Shown: positions 1-9,240, counted from the first letter of the stretch. The stretch: 64,000 nucleotides of DNA from Spiroplasma chinense (GCF_008086545.1 NZ_CP043026.1:992001-1056000), one strand, 5' to 3'. Program-made: numbers and translations. Notes: generated by a model not told the origin, from the letters alone.

Positions 1-400
1 GCTCTTTTAGTTTTTCTTCAATTAAATTTCCAGCTGTTACAAAAGATTCTTTATTTGCATTTAAAAGTAATTTATCATTTTCAATTGCTTGTAAAGTTAC
101 TTTAAGACCAAAAAATCCAGACAAGGCGTTTATAACAATGTCAGATTCTACTTGAAATAGATCGCAAATTTCATTGTTTATAAACGTGATGTCTGGATAA
201 TTATTTTTAATCACATCTATTTTATTTGATGAAAAAACCATTTCAATAGATTTAAATTCTTTAAGAATCTTTTCTAACGCTTGAGTATTTTGACCAATAC
301 TTACCGCTTTTAAATTAAATTCATTTTTATTATTCTTTAAAATTTCTATTGTTTGTTTTCCTATGTTTCCTGATGCACCAAATAAAATAACATTTTTCAT
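1..400 (-). CDS. dxr: 1-deoxy-D-xylulose 5-phosphate reductoisomerase, C-terminally cut by the window edge
   Basis: Dxr converts 1-deoxy-D-xylulose 5-phosphate to 2-C-methyl-D-erythritol 4-phosphate with NADPH, the committed step of the MEP isoprenoid pathway. Only the first 133 residues are in the window. They begin MKNVILFGASGNIGKQT, the family's N-terminal dinucleotide-binding motif (usually GSTGSIG), and continue with the family-typical segments VINALSGFFGL and LLNANKESFV. The ATG at 400 lies 10 bases after the stop of cdsA, and uppS is just upstream of cdsA, so the three form an isoprenoid/lipid transcription unit. The identification rests on these motifs and the context. Confidence 0.9.
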   Translation of the reverse strand, partial: MKNVILFGASGNIGKQTIEILKNNKNEFNLKAVSIGQNTQALEKILKEFKSIEMVFSSNKIDVIKNNYPDITFINNEICDLFQVESDIVINALSGFFGLKVTLQAIENDKLLLNANKESFVTAGNLIEEKLKE

Positions 401-410
401 TATTTAAATC

Positions 411-1472
411 CTAAATTAAAATAATAATAAAGAATAGTACGAATCAAGAAAAGATTACAGAATCTAATCTATCTAAAAGTCCACCGTGACCAGGAATTAG
501 TCTAGAAAAATCTTTAACTCCAGAATATCTTTTTACTGCAGAGAAAAGTAAATCCCCAAATAATCCAATAACTGGAAAGGCAATACTTAATAAAATATAA
601 ATAAATACACTAACAACTGGTTTATTCAATTGGTCAATTGAATTATTTAATGGTTTAAAGTTTGGTGCAAAGAAGTAGAACATTAACGCATAAACTGTTC
701 CACCAATAAATGCACAACTTAAACCAACAGCTGCACCTTCTCAAGTTTTTTTAGGACTAATTTTTGGTGCAAGTTTTGTTTTACCAAATGCCATTCCACC
801 AATATATGCAAAAGTATCACCAAAAATGATCATTAATCAAACTCAAATAATTGTATTAAATGAGAATTTAACAATTACTTCATTACCAATACCTGGAACA
901 GTTTCTAATGAAACCATTGTAAATGTTTTAAATGCTAAAATTATCATTAATGAAATACCAAAATTAATTGAAAGTTTAGTGATTCCAATGTTTTTGTCTA
1001 ATAAACCAATTAATAAATATATTAATAAGTTAATTACCACAACTACAACAAACTGTCAGTTTTGTAATCATTTGTCCATATCCATTTTTTCGTAAAATCC
1101 ATAATCATAGAATCCTAGTAATGGATATCCATATGCTAAAACTGAAGTTGAGATTGTAATTAATTGTTGATATCATTTTACAAATCCCATAGCTTTGTTC
1201 ATTTCATAAACACAAAGTCCAGTTAAAATTGCACTAGCAATTATTGTGAAATATGCAGCTATTTCAATATTTGAAAGACCATTTTTATATGTATAGATAG
1301 CACCAGCTGACACATACCCTGTTAAAAGAATTAATAAAACAATAGCAGAAATAAGTCTTGTTTTAAAACTTTGTCTTCCTTCTTTTGTTTTAAATCTATT
1401 TATTGGTTCTTCTGGGGTATTTACTTCAATGGTGTCTGTAATATCAAAATCGTCAATTTTATTCTTTTTCAT
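411..1472 (-). CDS. cdsA: Phosphatidate cytidylyltransferase (CDP-diacylglycerol synthase)
   Basis: CdsA makes CDP-diacylglycerol from phosphatidic acid and CTP at the membrane, feeding phospholipid synthesis. The 353-residue product has an N-terminal charged stretch of about 40 residues, then several hydrophobic segments. Near the C terminus is the family signature, seen as GDLLFSAVKRYSGVKDFSR followed by IPGHGGLLDRLDS. In-frame UGA codons stand for Trp, including one late in the gene, so the true stop is TAG at 411 and not the UGA at 444. The gene starts 3 bases after the uppS stop and is followed by dxr. An N-terminal extension of this length is common in Mollicutes versions. Confidence 0.93.
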
Positions 1473-1474
1473 GA

Positions 1475-2182
1475 TTATTCCTCTATTTTCCCAAATCGTC
1501 TATCGCGTAATTTGTATGAATTAATAGCCTTTTCAAACTCTTGTTCGTTAAAATCTGGTCAATAAGTTTTTGTAAAGTAAAACTCAGCATAAGCAGATTG
1601 AAGTAACATAAAGTTACTTAATCTCTGCTCTCCTCCAGTTCTGATTAATAAATCAATGTTTGGACTATTTTTTGTATATAAATTATCAAGTATTTCTTGA
1701 AAAGAAAAGTTATCTATATTTAAATTCTTATCTTCATACTTATTAAACACTATTTTGAAAGTATTTTCTAGTTCTTCATAACTTCCATAATCAAAGGCAA
1801 AGTTTACAAAGATTTCATTTAAATCTTTTGTGTTTTTTTCAATTTCCTCTAAAGTTTTTTTTGTCTCATTAGGTACTTTAGTGCGTCTCCCAACCCAATT
1901 TACACATATACCGTTTTCAATATATTTTTTTTCTTGCTTTTTATTAAAAGCTTCAACAGGAAAATCCATAAGTCATTTTACTTCTTTTTCGGGTCTATTT
2001 CAATTTTCTGTTGAAAAACAAAATAAAGTTATATACTTTATATTTTGTTTTTTTGCAAATAAGATAGTGTCAAAAATTTTGTCCAAACCATGTCTGTGAC
2101 CATAAGTTCTTGGTTTGTTACGTTCTTGAGCTCATCTACCATTACCATCTAAAATGATAGCAACATGATCTAAAGGTTTCAA
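1475..2182 (-). CDS. uppS: Isoprenyl (undecaprenyl) diphosphate synthase
   Basis: This cis-prenyltransferase condenses isopentenyl diphosphate units onto a short allylic diphosphate. The 235-residue product begins near the catalytic motif ILDGNGRWAQ, where the Trp is UGA. It has the conserved STENW-type region (FSTENWNRP) and the substrate-binding block LLIRTGGEQRLSNF followed by AEFYF. The start is taken as TTG at 2180-2182, because a strong Shine-Dalgarno (AGAAGGGGG) sits 7 bases upstream and no ATG is suitably placed. The stop (TAA at 1475) is 2 bases before the cdsA ATG. The enzyme is notable in a lineage without a murein wall; its lipid product here is unknown. Confidence 0.93.
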
Positions 2183-2202
2183 AACAAAACCCCCTTCTTT
2201 TC

Positions 2203-3267
2203 TTATTTTACAATTTGTAATTCTCTAAATGGTGTTGTTAAATATTCAAATCCTTCTTTAGTAACAAGAATATCATCTTCAATTCTAACTCCCCCAATTG
2301 AAGGAATGTAAATTCCAGGTTCAACTGTTACACACATTCCTTCAACAAGAGTTTTATCTCCAGCTACTGAATTGTATGGTTCTTCGTGAATTTCAATTCC
2401 TAAACCATGTCCAGTTCCGTGAGTGAAGTATTGACCATATCCTTTTGATTCAATGTAATCAAAACAAATTTGGTGAATTTCTTTTCCTGTAATTCCAGGT
2501 TTTATAGCATCAATTCCTCTTTGTTGTGCTTGATAAACAGTTTCATATATTTCTTTCATTTTTTCATTGTTATCATTATCTAAAACAAAAGTTCTTGTTT
2601 GGTCTGAACAATATCCATTATAGTAGCATCCCATATCAAGAGTTACAAAGTCACCTTTTTGCATAATTCTATCAGTTGGAACTGCATGAGGTTTACTTCC
2701 GTTTGGACCAGAAGCTACAATTGTATCAAAACTAAGTTTTTCAGCTCCATTTTTTAAGAAATTGTCAGAAACAAATCTTGCCAATTCAAGTTCACTCATT
2801 CCGGGTTTTACAAACTCTAAAACTTCTAGAAATACTTGGTGAGTTATATCACAAGCTTTTTTGATTTGTTCAACTTCTCAATTGTCTTTTATCATTCTTA
2901 TCGAATCAAAGTTATATGCTTCAACTTTAGTTTCTAATTTATCTTCAAAAGTTTTTGCCTCTTTTACAAATACTCAATCAGATTCAAATAAAACTTTTTG
3001 AACATTATTTTCTTTAATTTTTTCATTAATTAAAGAAAATACCGGTCCAAAACCAATTATTTCATCAATATTTGTAAGCATTTTACTTTCTTTTGCAGCA
3101 GTTAAATATCTTCCATCAACAAATAAATAACTTTTGTTTTTAGTATATAAAACATAACCTAAACTAGAATGAAATCTTGAAAATCAATATCTGTTTTGTG
3201 GTGAATATAACAAGATTGCATCAGCACCAGTTTCAGCCAATATTTTATTTAATAAATCTTTTTTCAT
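2203..3267 (-). CDS. pepP: Xaa-Pro dipeptidase/aminopeptidase (M24 metallopeptidase)
   Basis: A creatinase-fold peptidase that releases residues N-terminal to proline. The 354-residue product has an N-terminal non-catalytic domain (about residues 1-130) and a pita-bread catalytic domain. The five metal ligands are visible: two Asp in LDMGCYYNGYCSDQTRTF, His in HGTGHGLGIEIHE, Glu in TVEPGIYIP and Glu in VRIEDDI. The start is ATG 3267 behind a GGGAGA Shine-Dalgarno. It sits between rpmG and uppS with only 20 bases before uppS, so co-transcription is likely. Whether it prefers dipeptides (PepQ) or longer peptides (PepP) cannot be told; peptides would come from the Opp transporter at 31586-40213. 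Confidence 0.85.
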
Positions 3268-3295
3268 TATTTTCTCTCCCTTTAATCATATTAAT

Positions 3296-3340
3296 AAAAA
3301 AAATAAGGATTCAAAGTACTAAACTTATCACCCTTATTTT
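3296..3340 (-). terminator. Possible terminator after rpmG
   Basis: An AAATAAGG arm and its complement CCTTATTT flank about 23 bases, and on the minus strand the second arm runs into an A/T-rich tract. The stem overlaps the rpmG stop codon. The stem is AT-rich and the loop long, so efficiency may be low. Confidence 0.4.
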
Positions 3341-3477
3341 TTTTGTTTATGTACTTGATGAGCATTACATTTGAAGCAGTGTTTTTTTACTTCAATTTTT
3401 TCTTTTCTTTTATCATTTTTTGCAATGTAATTTTCTTCTTTACATTCTGTACAACGCAAGATAACTCCTTCACGCAT
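3334..3477 (-). CDS. rpmG: 50S ribosomal protein L33
   Basis: A 47-residue large-subunit ribosomal protein. It begins [19 protein letters not shown], has the L33 pattern of two CxxC pairs (C9/C12 and C34/C37) that bind zinc, and ends in a Lys-rich tail. Length is typical (about 49). An AAGGAGG Shine-Dalgarno lies 7-10 bases before the ATG at 3477. The cysteine-bearing form is the zinc-binding (C+) type. It is the first gene before a 325-base gap, so a promoter in 3478-3560 is expected, but no unambiguous -35/-10 pair was identified. Confidence 0.95.
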   Translation of the reverse strand: MREGVILRCTECKEENYIAKNDKRKEKIEVKKHCFKCNAHQVHKQKK

Positions 3478-3559
3478 ATTTGTAACCTCCTTGATTTATA
3501 AATTATTTTTTTTATAAGATATAAGCAAGTTAATAATATCAAAAAAAGTATAAGTTTTT

Positions 3560-3702
3560 CACTTTTTTTGCATATTTTATAAAAAAAGTGACTACATTTT
3601 AGATTAACTTTTACGATAGAAATAATTAGATGTTTACAGATATTAAAAAATGATCTTGTCAGCTTATTAAAACTTATTTTTTTACATATTTTATAAAAAA
3701 AG
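3560..3702. repeat. AT-rich repeat pair in the rpmG/lipoprotein divergent gap
   Basis: An 18-base sequence, CATATTTTATAAAAAAAG, occurs exactly at 3571-3588 and again at 3685-3702. The first copy is the right half of a 10-bp inverted repeat (CACTTTTTTT at 3560-3569, AAAAAAAGTG at 3581-3590). The gap 3478-3802 holds no gene that I can see. It must contain the promoters of the two divergent genes. Confidence 0.6.
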
Positions 3703-3802
3703 CACTAATTTGTTGTTAAAATCTTATTGATGTTATTTTTATTCTTTTACTAAAACTAGTTAAAGTTGTGTAAAATAATAATAGAATTTTAGGAGTGATG
3801 AC

Positions 3803-4627
3803 ATGAAGAAGTTTTTAAATTTACTGGCTGCAACAGCACTAGTAACTACTTCTGCTTCAACTGTAGTATCTTGTTCAAGTACTGCAAATTGAAAAACATT
3901 TAAAGGTTGAATTGACAAACAAGATAGCTTTATATTATATATTGGAGCTAGAGATTGTGAATATTGTCAACAATTTGAAACTGCAAAAGATATAGTTTCA
4001 AGTGAACCTGGAAATTCATTAGAAGATCGTATTACATCTTTACAAAATGAATATAATAATCTAACAATTGTTGGAAATACTCAAACTGATGATTTAACAG
4101 GATTTGGACAAGCTTTAAAAAGTGATTTACGTTTCGAAACATTTATGATCGATGAAAAAGCAAATAACTTTAGAGAAAAATGAAGTAAAAACATTTTAGA
4201 TTGAGCTGTTGACCAAGTGACAAATATTTACATTGACTATAGATGAGGTTCAACACCAGGTGGTGACTTAATCGATACTACTGTAAAAGAAAATATTGCA
4301 AAAAAAGTTGCTAAAAACGCTTTTTACAAAAATGGGGATAAAACTTCACCAAACGTAGGTACACCATTCTTCTTAGTTGTAAGAAATGGAAAATTAGTAA
4401 CTTGAACAACTGATGGTTATTCAGAATCAACTGAAACTAATGATAAACTTGTTGAGTTTGACAACTGATTCAATGCAATTAGAGAAGATTTCAAAAATCC
4501 AGACATTAAATCATCAATTATGAGTAAATTAGAAGATTACAGTCCTGATGCTTCAACATCAGAAAGTAAAACTAATTTCAACTATGATCAAATTGATTTT
4601 AATAACTATACAAATTGAAACAAATAA
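3803..4627 (+). CDS. Thioredoxin-fold lipoprotein
   Basis: A 274-residue predicted lipoprotein. It has a signal peptide ending in the lipobox STVVSC (Cys 24), then a domain with a thioredoxin-like active site ARDCEYCQQFE (Cys 52, Cys 55). Later comes a TPFFLVVRNGK segment that resembles the cis-proline loop and following strand of thioredoxins. This suggests an extracytoplasmic disulfide or thiol protein anchored in the membrane; the exact reaction is unknown. It is one of the few plus-strand genes and is rich in UGA-encoded Trp. It stands alone between its own promoter region and a strong terminator. The start is ATG 3803 behind AGGAGTG. Confidence 0.8.
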
Positions 4628-4649
4628 TGACTAAGTCATTATTTTTTTT
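4623..4649 (+). terminator. Intrinsic terminator of the thioredoxin-like lipoprotein gene
   Basis: A perfect 9-bp stem (AATAATGAC / GTCATTATT) with a 3-base loop is followed by a run of T. The stem begins inside the stop codon of the gene. Confidence 0.85.
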
Positions 4650-4671
4650 GTCTAAAAATTAAAAAAGACAT

Positions 4672-4699
4672 AAAAAAACACATGTATTTCTACATGTGC
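4672..4699 (-). terminator. Intrinsic terminator of the tRNA cluster
   Basis: On the minus strand CACATGTA / TACATGTG forms an 8-bp stem with a GAAA loop, followed by seven U. It lies just after the last tRNA (Leu). Confidence 0.85.
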
Positions 4700-4713
4700 T
4701 CAAGTCCTTAAAA

Positions 4714-4803
4714 TGGTCCCCAGGGCCGGACTTGAACCGGCACGGCCGCTTAAAGCCGCTGGATTTTAAGTCCAGTGCGTCTACCTGTTCCGCCACCTGG
4801 GGA
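4714..4803 (-). tRNA. tRNA-Leu (UAA)
   Basis: A 90-nt tRNA with the long variable arm of class II tRNAs. The acceptor TCCCCAG pairs with CTGGGGA. The anticodon loop CTTAAAA gives anticodon UAA, the T loop has GTTCAAG, and CCA is encoded. It is the last gene of a five-tRNA transcript. Confidence 0.96.
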
Positions 4804-4816
4804 AAATATAAAATAA

Positions 4817-4892
<76 letters not shown>

Positions 4893-4911
4893 GTTAATAA
4901 TATAAAATAAA

Positions 4912-4986
4912 TGGCTGGGCTAGCAGGATTCGAACCGGCGCATGACGGAGTCAAAGTCCGTTGCCTTACCGCTTGGCTATAGCCCA
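4912..4986 (-). tRNA. tRNA-Gln (UUG)
   Basis: A 75-nt tRNA with acceptor TGGGCTA, anticodon loop CTTTGAC (UUG), T loop GTTCGAA and an encoded CCA. The U1-A72 first pair is typical of tRNA-Gln. Confidence 0.96.
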
Positions 4987-4991
4987 ATAAA

Positions 4992-5076
4992 TGGTGGGGA
5001 GTGACGGATTCGAACCGCCGAACCGTTAGGAGATGAGTTACAGTCACCCGCGTTTAGCCACTTCGCTAACTCCCCA
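4992..5076 (-). tRNA. tRNA-Tyr (GUA)
   Basis: An 85-nt class II bacterial tRNA-Tyr with a long variable arm. It has acceptor TGGGGAG, anticodon loop CTGTAAC (GUA), T loop GTTCGAA and an encoded CCA. It sits 5 bases upstream of tRNA-Gln. Confidence 0.96.
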
Positions 5077-5080
5077 AAAG

Positions 5081-5156
5081 TGGTGCTGACTAAAGGACTC
5101 GAACCTTCGACCTATTGATTACTAGTCAATTGCTCTACCAACTGAGCTAAGTCAGC
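5081..5156 (-). tRNA. tRNA-Thr (AGU)
   Basis: A 76-nt tRNA with acceptor GCTGACT, anticodon loop CTAGTAA (AGU), T loop GTTCGAG and an encoded CCA. It is the first tRNA of the cluster. An AGU anticodon for Thr is unusual in bacteria but is known from Mycoplasma capricolum, where the A34 is unmodified. Confidence 0.95.
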
Positions 5157-5187
5157 GTTTTCGTCCTCTGATTTAAGAACCTTAAAG

Positions 5188-5217
5188 ATTATACAAAATA
5201 TAGGTTCGAAAAGTCAA
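5188..5217 (-). promoter_or_regulatory. Promoter of the tRNA cluster
   Basis: On the minus strand TTGACT (5212-5217) and TATAAT (5188-5193) are separated by 18 bases. This is a near-consensus housekeeping promoter about 30 bases before tRNA-Thr. Confidence 0.85.
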
Positions 5218-5273
5218 TCAAAAAATGCAAAAATTTTAAATTTTTTTATATATTTTTTTGCTATAAAATTCAT

Positions 5274-5297
5274 CAAAAAAAGAGGTTTTAACCCCTT
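5274..5297 (-). terminator. Terminator of the 290-residue lipoprotein gene
   Basis: On the minus strand AGGGGT and ACCTCT pair (one G-U) around a TAAA loop and run into seven U, immediately after the stop codon. Confidence 0.65.
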
Positions 5298-5300
5298 TAA

Positions 5301-6173
5301 TTAAACCCAATTAATAATTACTTTTTTAAACACTAAACTTATTGAACCTTCTGTAACATTTTCTATTAATTTATTTACATCTGTTGAATAATTAGGTTTT
5401 TTACTTGCTAATAGATTTAAAGATTCGTAATTAAATTTAAATTCATATTTAAGATCATTTAATTCTGAAGTTGTATCTTTTTGTTCAAAAGTATCTAATA
5501 TAAAATTGTATAAATTTAAAGTTTCTTTTTCTTTATTTTCAAATAACATTTCAAAATAATTTACTAATAAAGATTGTAAATCAATTTTGCCAATTCCAGT
5601 TCTTTGTTCTAATTCATTTACTCCACTATTATTTGCAGTTATTAATGCTTTAAATAAATAGTTTCCCAGCGTGATCATATTAAAATCTGCAAGATCATTC
5701 ATATTTTCAGCTGTCATAAACATAATGTTTTCATCAAGTCCTAGACTTGTCATATTTATATTTGATTCACTAAATAATTTAGAAAGTTGTAGTTTTCCAG
5801 TTACATTTTCATCTGGAGTTTCACCTTCGTTTTTAGCGTTAATGTGAACTCAATCTAAAATTGCTTCTCCAACGACAGGTAAAAAGAAATCTTCTTTTGG
5901 CACTATTTTAACAATACCTTTGTCTGATGAAAAATCAACTTCACCTTTTATTTCATATTGTGATGTTGATATAATTTTCAATTTTTTTATTTCTTTTTCT
6001 ATATCTTCAATTGTTTTATTTTCTATTTCAAGAGTTTTACCTTGAAATAAAATTGAAAGATCTGAATTTGCTGGAGCAAATACTTCAACATTTCCAGAAT
6101 CACAAGAAACAATTGAACTTGTACTTAAAGTTACAAATGTAATAGATGATAAAAAAGCTAACATCTTTTTCAT
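5301..6173 (-). CDS. Predicted lipoprotein, unknown function
   Basis: I do not recognise this 290-residue protein beyond its export signal. It has a Lys-rich start, a hydrophobic core and a lipobox SSIVSC with Cys 24. The mature part begins with an acidic segment and a Lys/Glu-rich stretch (about residues 50-75), then a mainly helical region with many Asn, Leu and Lys. Trp is encoded once by UGA and once, unusually, by UGG at the penultimate codon. A GTG 9 bases upstream (6182) is an alternative start. The ATG at 6173 is preferred because the GGGGTG Shine-Dalgarno is spaced for it. The gene lies downstream of the structured RNA at 6345-6491. Confidence 0.75.
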
Positions 6174-6344
6174 AAAAAACACCCCTAATCTATTTAAAAC
6201 AATATATTAACAATGATTTTCTTGTTAAGTGATTAGATATTTTTAAATATCTTATATATATTTTATATTTTTTTTACCCTAAAGTCATTTTTCAAAACTC
6301 AAAACTAGGGTTTAAAACCTTATTAAACCTGGACTTTACAAAAA

Positions 6345-6491
6345 AATAAAAAAAAGCACTCTGGGCGGAGCGCTTAGTGTAAAGATCCAGGAACAAGCAT
6401 TATATTATTATTAATTAAAATATATATAACATGTTCATTTGATAGGGCTAAATAAACATTATGGGCTAATGATTTTTGGCCTGTCCTAGAC
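6345..6491 (-). ncRNA. Candidate small structured RNA (or attenuator leader)
   Basis: About 145 nt on the minus strand between a near-consensus promoter (6498-6526) and a strong terminator hairpin (6354-6375: AAGCGCTC pairs with GAGTGCTT, then a long U-rich tail). The RNA's first bases (TCTAGGA, 6484-6490) can pair with TCCTGGA (6386-6392) near its 3' end. The latter can instead pair with CCAGG downstream of the terminator (6328-6340 against 6378-6391, 13 of 14 positions). No open reading frame of note lies within it. It does not show the motifs of tmRNA, RNase P RNA or SRP RNA. It could be a free-standing RNA or regulate the lipoprotein gene starting at 6173. Confidence 0.55.
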
Positions 6492-6497
6492 TTTTTT

Positions 6498-6526
6498 ATT
6501 ATAGATTAAATGTGTCTTAATTTCAA
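6498..6526 (-). promoter_or_regulatory. Promoter of the candidate small RNA
   Basis: On the minus strand TTGAAA (6521-6526) and TATAAT (6498-6503) have exactly 17 bases between them. No coding start follows within 300 bases, which is why the transcript is thought to be non-coding. Confidence 0.8.
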
Positions 6527-6604
6527 TTGGTTATTAAGGAATTTTTGAAAATTTTTACAAATAACCCTTTAAATCAAAGACATTTACCCTCTCTTAAAAA
6601 ACCA

Positions 6605-6638
6605 AGAAAAAAAGCATTTATTTTACTAAATGCTTTTT
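6605..6638 (-). terminator. Terminator of nrdDG
   Basis: AGCATTTA / TAAATGCT form an 8-bp stem around GTAAAA on the minus strand and are followed by seven U. The stem overlaps the nrdG stop codon. Confidence 0.85.
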
Positions 6639-7123
6639 AAAAATTCTTTAGTTTTAATAAGTCTTTGATTGCTACTTCCTCGATATTGAATTGTTGGATC
6701 ATAAAGATCTTTTTCGAACCTACCGTCAACTAAAGTATCTATTAGGAACAACATTTCATACATTGATTTAGATAATTCATCTTTATCTTTGTTTTCTATT
6801 AATTGTTCAATTGTAAAGCCAGTGTACATTCAAATGTTTTTACCAGTTTCTTCTTTAATTCTTTTTACAAGAGGAATTAATTCAGTTGCACTAAACATTG
6901 GATCTCCTCCACTGAATGTAACCCCATTAAGTAAAGGGTTTGCTTTAATTTCTTCAATTATTTGGTCGCTGTAATCTTGGTCAAATTCTCTTCCAATATT
7001 AAAGTTTCAACTAAGCATGTTGTGACACCCTTTACAAGCGTGTAGACAACCTGCAACGTAAATTGAATATCTTATTCCAGGACCGTCACTAATTGTTTCT
7101 TTGTATATTTTTAAAATTTTCAT
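6626..7123 (-). CDS. nrdG: Anaerobic ribonucleotide reductase activating protein (radical SAM)
   Basis: NrdG uses S-adenosylmethionine and a [4Fe-4S] cluster to install the glycyl radical on NrdD. The 165-residue product has the cluster motif CLHACKGCH (CxxxCxxC, about residues 26-33), the [11 protein letters not shown] lead-in and a TFSGGDP motif typical of SAM binding. Length matches the family (about 155-175). Its ATG overlaps the nrdD stop as TAATG, so translation is likely coupled. Trp residues are UGA-encoded. The gene is the last of the unit and ends in a terminator. Confidence 0.95.
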
Positions 7124-9240
7124 TACTTAACAGAGTGTTTTACTCTTTCAGCCTCTTCAGCTTGTTTTCCTTTATTTCAACCATCTAAATCACCAACTAA
7201 GTATCCTGTGATTCTTCTAGTTCTTGAAATGTCTTGGTTGTCACACATTGGACAAGCAAAAGGAATTAGTGAAGTATAATTACATGCTTTACATCTATCT
7301 ACTGGGTGGTTTAAACTTCCATAGTTTGTTCCACTTACTCTCATTGCATTGATGATTGATAGAACTGCGTGAAGATTTTTCTTAGCTTCTCCATCTAATT
7401 CAACATAACTTATGCTTCCACCAAGTGTTAATGGGTGGTAAGCAGCTTCTTTTTGAATTTTTTCAATTGCAGAAAGATTGTAGTAAACAGGAATGTGGTT
7501 TGAGTTTGTAAAGTAATCTCTATTTGTAACTTCTGCAATTTCTCCAAAAGCTTTTCTAGTTACTTTAGCCATTCTTCCAGCCACTGATTCTGCAGGTGTT
7601 GCAATAACTCCAAAGTTTAAGTGAGTTTTTGCTTTTCATTCAAGAGCGATGTTATTGATTGTCTCAATAACTTTAAGACCAAATTCTTGGGCTTTTTTAT
7701 CTTCTCCGTGATGTTTTCCAATTAAAGCTTTTAAAGCTTCTGCAAGCCCTACAAAACCTACTGTAAGACTTCCATTTTTGAATACTTCTTCAACTTTATC
7801 GTTTGCATCTAATTGTTGACCACCTGCTAAAATGTTGTTTTTCATTAAGAATGGAAACTCTTTTGCAAGTGCTGTAATTTGATAATCATATCTGTCTAGT
7901 AATTGTTGACAAACATCGTTTGTGTATTCTTCAATATCCTCAATAAACTCTTGTTTTAATTTGTCAAAGTTTACATCTCCATAATCAATAACGCCATTAT
8001 TGATTAAGTTGTGTTTTTGAAGAACTTCTAAAGCGATGTAAGGCAAGTTTAATGAAGTAAAACTTAAGTTACCTCTTCCTACAGAAGTTTTGTCACCATT
8101 AACATTTTCAAAAACTCTTGTTCTACATCCCATTGTTGCAGGTTCATAATATCATGAGTTTTTGTCATCTGCTCTTCATAATTCGTGTTGATTATAAGGT
8201 TGGTCTAAAAACATAAAGTTAGGGAAAAGTCTGATACTTGTAGTTTTAATAGCCATTAAGAATAGATCAAAGTTTTTAGTTTCTCAATCATTTACTGAGA
8301 ATCATTCTTCTTGATCCATTTCCATAGCTCTGTTATAACTGCTTTCATCAAAGTTAACTCCACTTTTTACTTTAAAGATTACGATTGGGAAAATTGAAGT
8401 TTCTCCATTTCCTAAACCGTTTTCTAAAGCTTTAAAAAGTGACTTTGTAACTTGTCTTCCTTCTTCTGAAGTATCTGTACCAATATTAATTGATGAGAAA
8501 ACTACTTGGTTTCCCCCTCTTGAGTGTTGAGTGTTTAAATTATAGATAAACCCCTCTAATGCTTGGTCAGTTTCAGATTCTACTTTTTTATTAGTCATAT
8601 TTACGATTTTTTCAAAATCTTTTTGTTCTAATACGTTATTTCCTAAATAAGGTTTTAAAACATCATAACCAATATTTTTAAAAGTAATGTTTTGGTCTTG
8701 GAAAAGACTTTTTAATAATTTTTCATCAAATTCTATATCTGAAAAAGTAAAGAATTGTGAAACATTTTTAATTAATTCTTTTCTAAAACTTTTGTTAACT
8801 CCAGGTGCCATAAAGTAATCGAAGGCTGGAATAGCTTGGCCTCCGTGCATTTCATTTTGACATGTTTGGAAAATAATTGCAGCAAGTTCTGTATAAACCC
8901 CAATTGATTGAGGTTCTCTAATTAAACCATTTCTGGTTTTAAATCCGTTTTTAAAGATTTCTTCAATATTATATTGTACACAAGTAGCTGACTTTGTTGG
9001 ATAATAGTCTAAATCATGAATATGAATTAGTGATTTTTTATGTAAATCTGAGTAGTGTCTATTTACAAGACTTTCAAGTGCAAATTCTTTTGCTCCAATT
9101 GAAGCAAATTTCATCATTTTACCACTTGCTGTATCTCCACTCATATTTGCATTTTCATTTTTAATATCATTATCTGTTGTTGCTATTACTTGGTTAAATT
9201 CATTTAATAAATTTGTATAATTTTTTGATTCTACGCCCAT
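7123..9240 (-). CDS. nrdD: Anaerobic ribonucleoside-triphosphate reductase (glycyl radical enzyme)
   Basis: NrdD reduces ribonucleoside triphosphates to deoxynucleotides without oxygen. The 705-residue product has the N-terminal [17 protein letters not shown] region with an active-site Cys, [17 protein letters not shown], and a C-terminal zinc site (CKACNY and CPMCDNQ). It ends with the glycyl-radical segment RRITGYL near residue 680. There is no obvious ATP-cone at the N terminus, since the catalytic homology begins within the first 60 residues. ATG 9240 is chosen because AAAGGA precedes it by about 9 bases; in-frame upstream starts lack this. It is coupled to nrdG. No aerobic class I reductase is seen in this window. 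Confidence 0.93.

Noticed and set aside
444-683. Gene ends at UGA codons (cdsA, ftsZ, sepF, rsmH, mraZ, a permease)
   Set aside because: Conserved reading continues through UGA, and the next TAA or TAG gives the family length, so these are Trp codons.
826-1095. Plus-strand open frame opposite cdsA, and similar frames opposite ileS, ftsZ, oppD and others
   Set aside because: Antisense shadows of conserved minus-strand genes; no ribosome site and no plausible product.
6345-6491. Identification of the small RNA as SRP, RNase P, tmRNA or 6S RNA
   Set aside because: None of the conserved motifs of these RNAs (for example GGAAGCAGCC-type SRP loop or the tmRNA alanine arm) is present.
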